This document shows positions 1-8,611 of a DNA stretch of 16,959 nt, one piece after another (position 1 is the first letter of the stretch; the number at the start of each line of letters is the position of its first letter). The DNA is from CAXBNB01 sp040151475. GTDB taxonomy: Bacteria; Bacteroidota; Bacteroidia; Cytophagales; Cyclobacteriaceae. The stretch spans positions 1 to 16,959 of the forward strand of contig NZ_JBDKWG010000068.1 in NCBI RefSeq assembly GCF_040151475.1, in the 5' to 3' direction. The translations under genes were made by a program, and so were the position numbers. Under the pieces are notes generated by a model. It was given only the letters and a program-made list of their open reading frames with translations. It was not told the DNA's origin and did no database searches.

Positions 1-87
1 TCCGGTTTAGCGCAAAAACAGGAAAAAAAACCAAAACCAAAACCGTATTCGAAAAAGGGACGATCAAAATCTAATTTTAGGTTCTGA
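1..87 (+). CDS. 3' end of a gene with a basic, Lys/Pro-rich C-terminal tail (partial)
   Basis: The window opens inside a reading frame whose last 28 codons encode a tail rich in Lys, Pro, Gln and Ser (it contains KKPKPKPYSKKGRSKSNFRF), ending in TGA at 85-87. Tails of this composition are common on RNA-binding proteins of Bacteroidota, such as DEAD-box helicases and RluB-type pseudouridine synthases. No catalytic domain lies in the window, so the family cannot be assigned. The assignment as coding rests on the open frame, the low-complexity basic composition and its position at the window edge. Confidence 0.5.
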   Translation, partial: SGLAQKQEKKPKPKPYSKKGRSKSNFRF

Positions 88-114
88 AAATTGAATTTTT
101 TACTCTCCTGATTA

Positions 115-441
115 TTGAAAGTCCGACAGACTCCTAGGAAATTATTTAAAGAAGGAGACTTAGTGTTGAAGGATGGATTTATTAACATTAATAATCTTCA
201 TTGGTCTGAATGCAAACATATAGAAGTAGAAATTGTTAGCGATTATGCGATTGTTTCAGGCGTTCTTATAGTTAATGCAGAAGTAGAAGGATATATTTAT
301 AATTCTGTAAGTCAAACAGGAAAAGACAAGCATCAATCTATAGGTTCAACTGAAATTGAAATAGAGTTGTATTTCAACTTTACAATTAAAAAGAATGGAA
401 TACCAGAAAACCTTGAAATTACTGATATTACAGCACTGTAA
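115..441 (+). CDS. Hypothetical protein of about 108 aa, possibly a truncated remnant
   Basis: I do not recognise this protein. The frame has no ATG. The earliest possible start is TTG at 115, and the closest start to a ribosome-binding-like AGGAG (153-157) is GTG at 163 or TTG at 166. It encodes alternating hydrophobic and charged stretches, for example the segment around residues 37-60 and EIEIELYFNFTI near residue 80. This suggests a small all-beta domain with no signal peptide, membrane segment or catalytic motif. It begins 27 bp after the preceding stop and ends 128 bp before the M49 gene. The lack of a good start and the beta-only content fit the C-terminal part of a gene that has lost its 5' end. 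It could also be a genuine small gene using a non-ATG start. Confidence 0.4.
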   Translation: MKVRQTPRKLFKEGDLVLKDGFININNLHWSECKHIEVEIVSDYAIVSGVLIVNAEVEGYIYNSVSQTGKDKHQSIGSTEIEIELYFNFTIKKNGIPENLEITDITAL

Positions 442-511
442 CCTACATCTTACCAATTGATTTCAATAAGGCCTAAAATTTAGAGATTGTCTTAGAGTAC
501 ACTACCAAACT

Positions 512-519
512 TAAATTTC
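512..519 (+). promoter_or_regulatory. Weak candidate -7 element (TAAATTTC) upstream of the M49 peptidase gene
   Basis: The sequence TAAATTTC matches the Bacteroidota -7 consensus TAnnTTTG at all fixed positions except the last base. It lies about 50 bp before the ATG at 570. No TTTG sits at the expected -33 distance, only a TTG at 487-489 with longer spacing. The match could easily be chance in A+T-rich DNA. Confidence 0.2.
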
Positions 520-569
520 GATTTAATCAAGAAGCCACCCAAAAAGAAGAAAAACAAAAAACAACAACC

Positions 570-2255
570 ATGAAAAAAATACCACTATTTGCATTTACAC
601 TACTCCTTATAGCCTGTCAACCTAAAGCCAATAAGGAAGGAAGTCTGACCAAAACATCAGTAGAAAATGAAGAACTCCAACAATACCTCTCCCAATACGA
701 GCCTTACGAGATGTCCTTCGATGCTACAGGATACAACGATACAGACAAGGCGATTCTAAAAAAACTGGTAGAGGCTGCCATGTATGTAGATACCATCTAT
801 TGGTTGCAAACTTCCAAGTACGGTATGCAACTCAGGGACAGCCTTGAAAAAGTGAAATCTGATCCCTATGCCAATGATTTGCTGACACTTGTAAAGCGCA
901 ATGGTGGACCTTTCGAGCATCTCAACGAATATGAAACTTTCTATGGTAATGAGGAATATTATGGAGGAGATGAACTCTACCCTAAGGGGATGACCATCGA
1001 GGCTTTTGATGCTTACCTGGAAACCCTGTCTCAGGAAGAAAAGGACGAATTTATGTATCCATATACCGTGATCAAAGAAGATGGTAATGGCGGATACGAG
1101 GCTGTTCGTTACAGTGTGGAATACAAAAAATACATTGATCCGATAGTAATCTTGCTCAATGAAGCTGCTGATTTATCTGAAAATGAATCTTTTTCAAAAT
1201 TCCTACGACTGAAAGCAGAAGCACTTACTACCGACAACTACTTTGATGCGGATGTAGCATGGATCGACACCAAAGACACGAAATTTGATATTGTATTTGG
1301 CCCTTTTGAAACATACTCCGACAGGATAAAAGGGATAAAAGCGAAATATGAGGCTTATATAGAAATAGTGGATCAGCAGGCATCTGCAGATTTGGAAATC
1401 TACAAGAGCTACCTCCAGCGGATGGAAGAAAACCTGCCCATACCGGACGAATACAAATCTGTGGTAGAAGGATTAACTGCCAATTTCATTGTAGTGCGTG
1501 ACATTATCCGAACCGGAGAAGGTGCTATTGGGTATCAAGCAGTCGCCACGAATCTTCCAAACGATCCGGAAGTACATGCAAAAAAAGGCACTAAGAAGAC
1601 ATTCTGGAAAAACATGTTTGAGGCACGGTTCAATGCCATTATCAAACCTGTAAGTATGCGGTTAATAGACGAATCTCAATTACAATATTTGTCTGATGAT
1701 GGTTTTTTTATGTTTGTACTGATGCACGAAATATGCCATGCCATCGGGCCAAGAACTGTGAAAGTTGGCCCTAAAAAAGGAATGGCAGCCAATGCCGCCA
1801 TCGGACCAAATTACAGCCCTTTGGAAGAAGCCAAAGCAGATGTAGTCGGACTGTATTCTCTGGCTTATCTGATGAAAGAAGGTGTGGTTGACCCAAAGGG
1901 AGCCAGAAATTATTATGTATCCTTCTTAGGAAGTTTGTTCCGATCCATACGGTTTGGACTGGATGAAGCTCATGGAAAAGCTGCTGCCATTTCACTCAAT
2001 TACCTATTGGCAAACGGAGGTATCAACTATGATGAAACCTCCAATAAATGGTCAATAGATTTCAATAATTTTGAAGAAGGAATCAAAAATCTTTCAGCTG
2101 ATCTAATGATTTTAGAAGGAGACGGAGACAATGAAAAGGTCGAAGCATTTTTTGCAAAATGGACGAAAGAAACACCTCAACTCACCAAGGCATTTGAAAC
2201 AGTAGAAGACATAGCCATTGATGTGCTTCCTGTCAGGTCTATTAAATGGCAATAA
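570..2255 (+). CDS. Lipoprotein metallopeptidase of the dipeptidyl-peptidase III (M49) family
   Basis: This is predicted to be an exported zinc peptidase that removes dipeptides from peptide N-termini. The N-terminus (MKKIPLFAFTLLLIAC) is a lipoprotein signal peptide with Cys16 as the likely lipidated residue, which supports ATG 570 as the start. The zinc site is visible as H386-E-I-C-H390 followed by E419-E-A-K-A-D424. This fits the M49 pattern, with Glu420 as the probable third ligand. Eukaryotic DPP III uses the hexapeptide HEXXGH, whereas a pentapeptide HEXXH is known from some bacterial members such as the Caldithrix enzyme. At 561 aa it is shorter than the roughly 700-aa eukaryotic enzymes, as expected for bacterial forms. 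The thioredoxin-like gene follows in the same direction after 64 bp. Dipeptidase specificity is inferred from the family, and a broader peptidase role is possible. Confidence 0.85.
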   Translation: MKKIPLFAFTLLLIACQPKANKEGSLTKTSVENEELQQYLSQYEPYEMSFDATGYNDTDKAILKKLVEAAMYVDTIYWLQTSKYGMQLRDSLEKVKSDPYANDLLTLVKRNGGPFEHLNEYETFYGNEEYYGGDELYPKGMTIEAFDAYLETLSQEEKDEFMYPYTVIKEDGNGGYEAVRYSVEYKKYIDPIVILLNEAADLSENESFSKFLRLKAEALTTDNYFDADVAWIDTKDTKFDIVFGPFETYSDRIKGIKAKYEAYIEIVDQQASADLEIYKSYLQRMEENLPIPDEYKSVVEGLTANFIVVRDIIRTGEGAIGYQAVATNLPNDPEVHAKKGTKKTFWKNMFEARFNAIIKPVSMRLIDESQLQYLSDDGFFMFVLMHEICHAIGPRTVKVGPKKGMAANAAIGPNYSPLEEAKADVVGLYSLAYLMKEGVVDPKGARNYYVSFLGSLFRSIRFGLDEAHGKAAAISLNYLLANGGINYDETSNKWSIDFNNFEEGIKNLSADLMILEGDGDNEKVEAFFAKWTKETPQLTKAFETVEDIAIDVLPVRSIKWQ

Positions 2256-2260
2256 ATTTG
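2253..2260 (+). promoter_or_regulatory. Candidate -7 promoter element for the thioredoxin-like gene
   Basis: TAAATTTG is an exact match to the Bacteroidota -7 consensus TAnnTTTG. It overlaps the TAA stop of the M49 gene (2253-2255) and lies 59 bp before the ATG at 2320. No good TTTG is present at the -33 position. If it is real, the downstream gene has its own promoter and is not only transcribed from the M49 gene. Confidence 0.4.
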
Positions 2261-2319
2261 CACGGAAAGCTAAGTGTAGAACATTAATTTATTTTTTCAT
2301 TACAAATACAAAACAACAA

Positions 2320-2877
2320 ATGTCACTTACTTATTCTGAAATGATGCCATTAGGCACAGATGCACCGGATTTTACTTTAACAGACACTGTATCCGGCAAC
2401 ATAGTGTCATTATCCGAACTCAAATCTGATACAGGAACGGTGATCATGTTCATTTGCAACCACTGTCCTTATGTCATCCATGTAGAAAAAGAAATTGTAG
2501 TGATTGCCAAAGAATATCAAAAAAAAGGAATTGCTTTTATAGCGATCAGTGCCAATGACATCAATAATTATCCGGAAGATGCACCTGATAAAATGAAGGA
2601 AAAGGCCTTAAAAGAGGAGTACCCATTTCCATATTTATATGATGAAACTCAGGAAGTAGCCAAGGCATATCAGGCTGCCTGCACTCCGGATTTTTTCGTT
2701 TTCGATGGTGCTGTCAAATGCGTGTATAGAGGCAGAATGGATGACTCTTCCCCGGGAAATGGCAAACCTGTAACGGGCTCTGACCTGCGAAACACGCTTG
2801 ACGCATTAATAAATGAAACAGATATTCTGGCAGATCAATACCCTAGCATGGGCTGCAATATCAAATGGAAGAAATAG
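2320..2877 (+). CDS. Thioredoxin-fold / peroxiredoxin-like protein (AhpC/TSA type, PRX-like)
   Basis: This is a 185-aa thioredoxin-fold protein, probably a thiol oxidoreductase. Residues 11-45 match the AhpC/TSA start (LGTDAPDFTLTD, then VIMFICNHCPY). The active-site-like motif is C46-N-H-C49, followed by the cis-Pro region TPDFFVFDG. The CNHCPY signature is typical of the PRX_like1 group, whose substrates are not well defined. There is no signal peptide, so it should be cytoplasmic. The frame stays open upstream to 2218, but that part overlaps the M49 coding end and encodes an unrelated tail, so ATG 2320 (residues MSLTYSEMMP) is the better start. The gene ends only 8 bp before the convergent efflux operon's stop, with no terminator hairpin between them. 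Confidence 0.85.
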   Translation: MSLTYSEMMPLGTDAPDFTLTDTVSGNIVSLSELKSDTGTVIMFICNHCPYVIHVEKEIVVIAKEYQKKGIAFIAISANDINNYPEDAPDKMKEKALKEEYPFPYLYDETQEVAKAYQAACTPDFFVFDGAVKCVYRGRMDDSSPGNGKPVTGSDLRNTLDALINETDILADQYPSMGCNIKWKK

Positions 2878-2885
2878 TAATTGGC

Positions 2886-4226
2886 TTAATTGTATTCTCC
2901 TAAAATTCCTCCTGTCAATCGCATCAACTCGACTTCCGTTTCCAGCAAATCGTAAATGGATTGATAGTAGTTGAGTGCAGTCTGAAGGTAGGTGATTTGT
3001 AAATCCCTGTAGTCGAAGGAATTGATGCTGCCGTTTTTGTATCGATCAGCGCCCATTTGAAGATTGAGTTCAGAAGTTTTTACATTGTCTCCGGATATAT
3101 CCAAAAGGCTTTTTCTCAGGGCATAAGTATCAAAGTTGCCTATAAGGTTGTGCTTTAAAGTTAACTCCATATCTTTTATTTGAAGTTGACCAATCTGCTC
3201 CTGTACTTGTGCATTTTTTATTTGGTTCTGGACTTTTCCGCCATTAAAGAGGGTAAAGGCGAGGGTAAGATTTGCTACTAAATTGGCAGTAGATGACGAA
3301 ATTCCTGAACTACCATTTGACCCATCTGCAAAAACGGCATCACTCAGATCCTGACCCTGCCAGTTTTTAGACCCGTTTAAATTCAGGCTGATGGTTGGGT
3401 ACAAAGCCGATTTTGAAATGGCAATGTCTCTTTTTAAAATCTCCTGATTGATGTATTGATTTTTAAGATTACTATTGGATGCAGTCATTCTGGCAAACAA
3501 CTCATCCAATGAAAAATCTTTTTTCTCTACCATCAGGCTATCAGAAACAAGATACTGTTCATCCACGTCTTTTCCCAACAGTAAATTAAGGTTTCTAACA
3601 GCATTTCTATGATTGAGTACCTGAATAATGTAGTTGGAAGAATCAGTAAGGTAAGAGTTTTTATCTTTCAAAATATCGAAAGTCACGGCACTGCCCAATT
3701 CTCCCTTAAGCTTACTATAGGCATATCGATCGTTCGAGAGTTTTAAGGTACTTCTGAACACCTCTGTTCTTTCTTTTTCAAGTAAAACAGTATAATATGC
3801 GAGTATAATCGCCTGAACAGTATTTTCAACTATCACTGCAGCATTGCCATCCGTTTGTGTTTGCAACAATCCCAATTTCTCTTTGGTCATTCTTACATTA
3901 AACCCGTTAAACAACGTCCAGTTGGCAGTCAAAGACGGGTTAAAACTACTGGATTTTATAGCCCCTGAACTCAGGAAACTAGCGGGGTTATTGATATTGG
4001 TTTGAGAAAAACCTTCTGAAGCATTGAGCACTACAGAAGGCAAAGCACCTGCTTGTCCCCATGTATTATTGTTGGCTGCCTGTATCTTTTTCTGCTCTTC
4101 AATCTGAATCGAAAAATTATTCGCCAGACCTATACCAATCGCATTGGCAAGTGATAATTTCTCCTGAGCATGAGAAGCATAAAATGATGTGATAAAAAGT
4201 ATTACAAACAGCAGTTTGAATTTCAT
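2886..4226 (-). CDS. TolC-family outer-membrane efflux protein
   Basis: This is predicted to be the trimeric outer-membrane channel of the tripartite pump encoded just upstream. It is about 446 aa, the usual size for the family. It has an N-terminal signal peptide (MKFKLLFVILFITSFYASHA) and the start EKLSLANAIGIGLANNFSIQ, typical of an outer-membrane efflux protein repeat. A second repeat-like half follows, with long helical segments and the C-terminal ETEVELMRLTGGIL. ATG 4226 was chosen because the signal peptide starts directly there. An upstream ATG at 4262 overlaps the pump gene's stop as TGATG, which might allow coupled translation, but it would add 12 residues before the signal peptide. 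It is the last gene of the adaptor-pump-channel operon. Substrate is unknown. Confidence 0.9.
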   Translation of the reverse strand: MKFKLLFVILFITSFYASHAQEKLSLANAIGIGLANNFSIQIEEQKKIQAANNNTWGQAGALPSVVLNASEGFSQTNINNPASFLSSGAIKSSSFNPSLTANWTLFNGFNVRMTKEKLGLLQTQTDGNAAVIVENTVQAIILAYYTVLLEKERTEVFRSTLKLSNDRYAYSKLKGELGSAVTFDILKDKNSYLTDSSNYIIQVLNHRNAVRNLNLLLGKDVDEQYLVSDSLMVEKKDFSLDELFARMTASNSNLKNQYINQEILKRDIAISKSALYPTISLNLNGSKNWQGQDLSDAVFADGSNGSSGISSSTANLVANLTLAFTLFNGGKVQNQIKNAQVQEQIGQLQIKDMELTLKHNLIGNFDTYALRKSLLDISGDNVKTSELNLQMGADRYKNGSINSFDYRDLQITYLQTALNYYQSIYDLLETEVELMRLTGGILGEYN

Positions 4227-4261
4227 TGCAATAATATTAACAGGTCTATAAAAATTTAGCA

Positions 4262-7200
4262 TCAAAAACCAGCCAGTTTCTTTTCTTCAATAATTGCCGG
4301 CTCTACTTCTTCTTTTCCGGGTTTAAGAATCTCAAATGTGCCACCGTAAAATATTTCCTTAATCGGACACCAGATTGCTCTCGAAACCCAAATAACATAG
4401 ACCTTGATATCATTAAAACACAAGATCATTACTGGAAAGAAAAACAATATAAATAGGGTACCAAACAAAACGCCATAGGCAAGTGATATCACCATAGGTA
4501 TGATAAATTGAGCCTGAAAACTCTTTTCCAAAATCAAGGGAAACAAACCTGCTACTGTAGTAAGTGAAGTCAAAAGTATGGCTCTGAAACGAGCCGTTCC
4601 GGCATCATTGGCGGCATCCAGTACATTCATGCCTTCTTTGAGATTCCTGTTGTATTTGTCCAGCATTACCACTGCATCATTTACAATCACTCCTGAAAGT
4701 GCCAGCATGCCATAGATACTAATAAAGGAGACCACAGCATCATGAAAAAAATGTCCAAATATGGCGCAAGCCCATCCCAGTGGCAACAGCAGCAATATCA
4801 AAGTAGTCTGATAAAAGGATCTGAAGTTGAGGGTAATAAAAATAAGCATCAGCAAGATGACCGGCCCCAAAACTGCAAGAAATGAATCTACCTGATTAGC
4901 ACCGCTTTTAGACTGCCCTTCGAATGTGTATTCCATACCGGGATATTTAGCCAACAACGGCGGCAAAACATCAGCACTAAGTTTTTCCAATATTGGATCC
5001 AAAGTAGTCTTTGATGTGGCAAGTTCCGCCGACACTCTGATTTCACGTTTGCCATCAAAATGGTTAATATTCGTTATCCCACGATTGATTTCATAGTCAA
5101 CCAATTCGGTCAAAGGATATTCGATACCATTTGTCCGTTTGATTTTCATAGACTCTAGTTGAGAAATACTGTACCTATCCTCTTTTGGAAACCTCACCCA
5201 AATCCTTACTTCATCCGTACCTACAATCAACCTCTGCACTTCTTCTCCAAAAAATCCCTGACGGATCTGCCTTGTAATTTCTTCGTGGGTCAAACCCAAA
5301 TGGTAAGCCAGAGGCTTCAATTCCAACTCCAATTCCCTCTGACCGGCCGAGGCATTGTCTGTGATGTCACGAAGGTCAGGCATGCCTCCCATGATGTCTT
5401 TGATCTCGGTTTTTATCTTTTCCAGATCATCAATGTTCTTACTTTTCAACGAAATAGATACTGGCTTACCCCAAAAATTAGCAGCACCAATAGTAAATTT
5501 CTCTGCTTCGGGAACATTACCTATTTTTTCCCGAATCATACCTCCCAATTGAAGGCCGGAAATATTGTTTTCATCCAGATTTTCAAATTCTACACCTACA
5601 CTTCCTGCATGGCTACCCGTAGTGATCCTGTCAGAAGATGCCCCTACAGACATATTTACTTTGGCTATAATCGAATCTTGTATTGTTCCATCGGCAAGCA
5701 ATTCCTGATGCAACTCCCAAATTTGCTTTGAAAATTGCCGTAAATATCTTTCTGTAATGTCTTCATGTGTACCGGGTTTCAATACAATATCAACATTTAT
5801 ATCATCTATTGGAGGACGACTAAAAGGGGTGAATTTGATGATACCTCCGGCAAATAAGCCCATTACTAATATGATAAACACCAAAGGCACTGTAAAAGAA
5901 ACCCACCTATGTACCAACAGTCTTCGAACAAATGGCCCATACATTTTATACCTGACAAAATCTATGTATTTCTCCATACCAGACCTAAAACTATAGTACC
6001 AGCCTTTTTTATTCCCCTCCGACAAGACCCATTTATGAGCCAGATGAGAAGGCAAAACAAAAAATGCTTCAATAAGAGAGAATCCCAAACAGGCAATTAC
6101 CACAATTGCCATTTCTTTGGTGAAACCATTATTATCAAGATATATCAAAGGCAAAAAAGCAACTATGGTAGTAGCTACAGAAGTGAACACTGATGGCACC
6201 ATTTCCAATGTACCATCAATAGCGGCCTGAGAAGCTGTTTTTCCTTTTTTAAAATGAGTGAATATATTTTCTGCTATTACAATACCATCATCCACCAGTA
6301 TTCCCACTACCAAAAGCATTCCGGTGAGCGTGAGCATATTGATAGTAATACCAGCCAGATCTCCGATGATAAACATTCCAAAGAATGAAATAGGAATGCC
6401 CATTGCTACCCAAAATGATAACCTTAGGGAAAGAAAAAATCCTAAAGTAAACAACACCAAAAACAGACCCGTTCCAAAATTTCTCATCAACAGATCTAAC
6501 CGTTGATTTAAGATGGTGTTGAAGTCAAAATTTGTTCGTAAAGTTATATTGGAACTATTGGCATTAAATTCCTCTATATAGTTGTCAACATAACTAGAAA
6601 TCTTTTCAATATCTTCTTCCGGCAATTTGCTAACCGATATACTTAGTGCTCGCTTCCCATTCCAAAAGTATTTGTTTGGTACATCTGCAAATTGAAATTT
6701 GACATTGGCGATAGTACCCAGCAACAGCTTGGTTCCATCAGGATTTGCCCTGACAATAATCTCTTCCAATACTGTGGGATCAAATTCCTTGGCATTGGCT
6801 CTGATGCGTATTTCTTCGTTAGAAGTTTTTATAGTTCCTCCTGAAATATCAAGGTTGTTTTGTCTTACAGCACTTGCAACATCTGCAAATGTCAACCCGT
6901 ATCTCCTCAAGTCCTGTTCTTTTACTTCAATGGAAATTTCCAGATTGGAAAAACCGGAAATCCTTACCTGAGAAATAACACCCGACTGTAAAAAATCATC
7001 TTCTATTTGCTCTGCTGCCTTCTTCAGATCAAACAGCGACACATCTCCGGTAAGTGAAAGGAAAGTTGCCCCGGAGGTGGATTTTTCTTTTACCACTATA
7101 GGTTTTTCTGCCGAAACCGGAAATGAATTGATTCTATCTACTGCATTTTTTACCTCAACCGTTACTTCCTCCAAATCATAATCTTTTTTGGATCTGATAC

Positions 7201-7480
7201 TGATGATGGCTGAGTTTTCAGAGGAAACCGAACTTACTTCCTCAATTCCTTCAATCCCCTTTATGGCTTCTTCAATTTTTATAGTTACTCCCTCTTCCAT
7301 TTCTACGGGAGCGGCACCCGGATAATTCACCGATATGGTAATCTCTCTCGGTTCTCTTTCAGGAAAAAAAGACTTCTTCAAATTGAGTGTATAGGATCCG
7401 ATACCACCAATGATTGCAATAAATATGATGGTATTTGCCCAAATCGGAAATTTTACAAAAAAGGTAATTACAGCTCTCAT
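4262..7480 (-). CDS. RND-family efflux transporter, inner-membrane pump (AcrB-like)
   Basis: This is a proton-driven inner-membrane pump of 1072 aa, full length for the HAE/RND superfamily. TM1 lies at about residues 13-30. A first porter domain follows (about 40-330, containing FFPEREPREITISVNYPGAA), then a TM2-6 block at about 336-480. TM7 is near 528-548, a second porter domain spans about 555-865, and a final TM block covers about 866-1030. The TM4 proton-relay pair is present (D397-D398 in VGILVDDGIVIAEN). The TM10 segment reads GVIVNDAVVMLD, with Asn934 where AcrB has its relay Lys. The Arg of the TM11 RxRxIL motif is kept (R966). The gene starts 3 bp after the adaptor gene and ends abutting the channel gene. 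Whether it exports drugs, metals or lipids cannot be told from sequence. Confidence 0.93.
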   Translation of the reverse strand: MRAVITFFVKFPIWANTIIFIAIIGGIGSYTLNLKKSFFPEREPREITISVNYPGAAPVEMEEGVTIKIEEAIKGIEGIEEVSSVSSENSAIISIRSKKDYDLEEVTVEVKNAVDRINSFPVSAEKPIVVKEKSTSGATFLSLTGDVSLFDLKKAAEQIEDDFLQSGVISQVRISGFSNLEISIEVKEQDLRRYGLTFADVASAVRQNNLDISGGTIKTSNEEIRIRANAKEFDPTVLEEIIVRANPDGTKLLLGTIANVKFQFADVPNKYFWNGKRALSISVSKLPEEDIEKISSYVDNYIEEFNANSSNITLRTNFDFNTILNQRLDLLMRNFGTGLFLVLFTLGFFLSLRLSFWVAMGIPISFFGMFIIGDLAGITINMLTLTGMLLVVGILVDDGIVIAENIFTHFKKGKTASQAAIDGTLEMVPSVFTSVATTIVAFLPLIYLDNNGFTKEMAIVVIACLGFSLIEAFFVLPSHLAHKWVLSEGNKKGWYYSFRSGMEKYIDFVRYKMYGPFVRRLLVHRWVSFTVPLVFIILVMGLFAGGIIKFTPFSRPPIDDINVDIVLKPGTHEDITERYLRQFSKQIWELHQELLADGTIQDSIIAKVNMSVGASSDRITTGSHAGSVGVEFENLDENNISGLQLGGMIREKIGNVPEAEKFTIGAANFWGKPVSISLKSKNIDDLEKIKTEIKDIMGGMPDLRDITDNASAGQRELELELKPLAYHLGLTHEEITRQIRQGFFGEEVQRLIVGTDEVRIWVRFPKEDRYSISQLESMKIKRTNGIEYPLTELVDYEINRGITNINHFDGKREIRVSAELATSKTTLDPILEKLSADVLPPLLAKYPGMEYTFEGQSKSGANQVDSFLAVLGPVILLMLIFITLNFRSFYQTTLILLLLPLGWACAIFGHFFHDAVVSFISIYGMLALSGVIVNDAVVMLDKYNRNLKEGMNVLDAANDAGTARFRAILLTSLTTVAGLFPLILEKSFQAQFIIPMVISLAYGVLFGTLFILFFFPVMILCFNDIKVYVIWVSRAIWCPIKEIFYGGTFEILKPGKEEVEPAIIEEKKLAGF

Positions 7481-7483
7481 GTC

Positions 7484-8611
7484 TTATCCTTTTATGATTT
7501 CTACTTTCATGTTTTCAGAAGCATTGGAAGGCATATCGGTCACCAATACATCTCCGGTTTCCAACCCACTAATCACCGCCGAATTCTCATTCAACTTATG
7601 AATTTTAATCTGCCGTGTTTTGAGTACACCACCTTGAACTATAAAAACCTCATCCTTATTCTTAATAATACTCCTTGCAACCCTGACAGCTCCTTCTACT
7701 TTCTTACCAGGGATGGAAGCCATCAAAAAAGATCCTTCACGTACATCACTGCTTTTTTTATTTTTCACTGTAATAAATACACCTATACTTTGAGTGTTGG
7801 CATCAACAAAGTCGGCAATTCTCGATACCCTTCCTTCCCATTTCTGATATGTTGGAGCTTCTGCAATCACTTCTACTTTTTTACCAATTTCCACAAAATT
7901 GATATCCCTCATTTCACAAGCAATTTCCAGCTCTAACTCATCTGTCCGAATCAGTGAAGCCACGTTCGCTCCAGAATTTACTACCGTCCCTATCTGCAGA
8001 TTGACAGCTTTAATACTGCCATCAAAAGGAGCATATATTGTATATTTTTTTAGGTTTTCCTCGGCACTTTTGATAGCATAATAGTCACTAAGTATATTTT
8101 TTGTAGCCAAAAACGTTTTTTCTTTCGATGATGCAGCATTAGGAATCAGGGGTATGTTTTCATCCAGTTCGATCTGATCAAAATACTTTTGCCAGGTATT
8201 ATAACTACCAGAAAAATCTATTTTCAAATCCGGCAATACAGAAGCAAGAGTATTCAAAAACCTGCTTTTTTGAGCTTTTAAGTCCAGTTGCTGCTCTTCG
8301 CTATAGATTCGATACAATAGTTGACCCTTCTTGAAACTTTGTCCCTCCTTCAAAGGTACGTTTCCTTCGATCAACCTACCTCCCACTTCAGCTATCAGGT
8401 TAATGCTCTGAGAAGATACCACTCTGCCATAAGCTTCAATTGTTGTTTCTACAGTTTCAGGCTCAAATTTCTGTGCTTTCACATAATTCTTTGCCTCAGG
8501 CATCTTTCTTTGAGGTGGGTCTTTTTTCTGGCTTGCCAAAACTGTAAAAAAATAAAGAGCACCACCAAGGATAACAATCACAAGGATAAGTGAGATAAGT
8601 TTTCGGTACAT
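7484..8611 (-). CDS. RND efflux periplasmic adaptor (HlyD/MFP family)
   Basis: This is the periplasmic adaptor bridging pump and outer-membrane channel. It is 375 aa with an N-terminal membrane anchor at about residues 5-26 (LISLILVIVILGGALYFF). Two lipoyl-like half motifs flank a helical stretch: AEVGGRLIEGNVPLKEGQSFKKGQ before it and YAPFDGSIKAVNLQIGTVVNSG after it. Beta-barrel and membrane-proximal segments follow (VEVIAEAPTYQKWEGRVSRI and the C-terminal VISGLETGDVLVTD). It is the first gene of the operon, 3 bp ahead of the pump gene. No TetR or MarR regulator adjoins it. Its promoter should lie in 8612-8815, shared with the divergent MFS gene, but I could not identify a convincing -7 box on this strand. 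Confidence 0.92.
   Translation of the reverse strand: MYRKLISLILVIVILGGALYFFTVLASQKKDPPQRKMPEAKNYVKAQKFEPETVETTIEAYGRVVSSQSINLIAEVGGRLIEGNVPLKEGQSFKKGQLLYRIYSEEQQLDLKAQKSRFLNTLASVLPDLKIDFSGSYNTWQKYFDQIELDENIPLIPNAASSKEKTFLATKNILSDYYAIKSAEENLKKYTIYAPFDGSIKAVNLQIGTVVNSGANVASLIRTDELELEIACEMRDINFVEIGKKVEVIAEAPTYQKWEGRVSRIADFVDANTQSIGVFITVKNKKSSDVREGSFLMASIPGKKVEGAVRVARSIIKNKDEVFIVQGGVLKTRQIKIHKLNENSAVISGLETGDVLVTDMPSNASENMKVEIIKG

Noticed and set aside
2218..2319. N-terminal extension of the thioredoxin-like protein
   Set aside because: These 34 codons overlap the end of the M49 gene and its stop, match no thioredoxin-family N-terminus, and precede a good ATG at 2320.
2878..2885. Possible terminator between the convergent thioredoxin-like and TolC-like genes
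   Set aside because: Only 8 bp separate the two stops, and no hairpin with a T-run was found nearby, so no terminator is annotated.
4227..4265. Upstream starts (TTG 4265, ATG 4262) for the TolC-like gene
   Set aside because: They would place 12-13 unrelated residues before a canonical signal peptide that begins at ATG 4226. The TGATG overlap with the pump gene is noted but not taken as the start.
5159..5731. A 190-codon open frame on the + strand opposite the RND pump gene
   Set aside because: It is antisense to a strongly conserved coding region, shows no domain pattern, and is expected by chance opposite a long gene.
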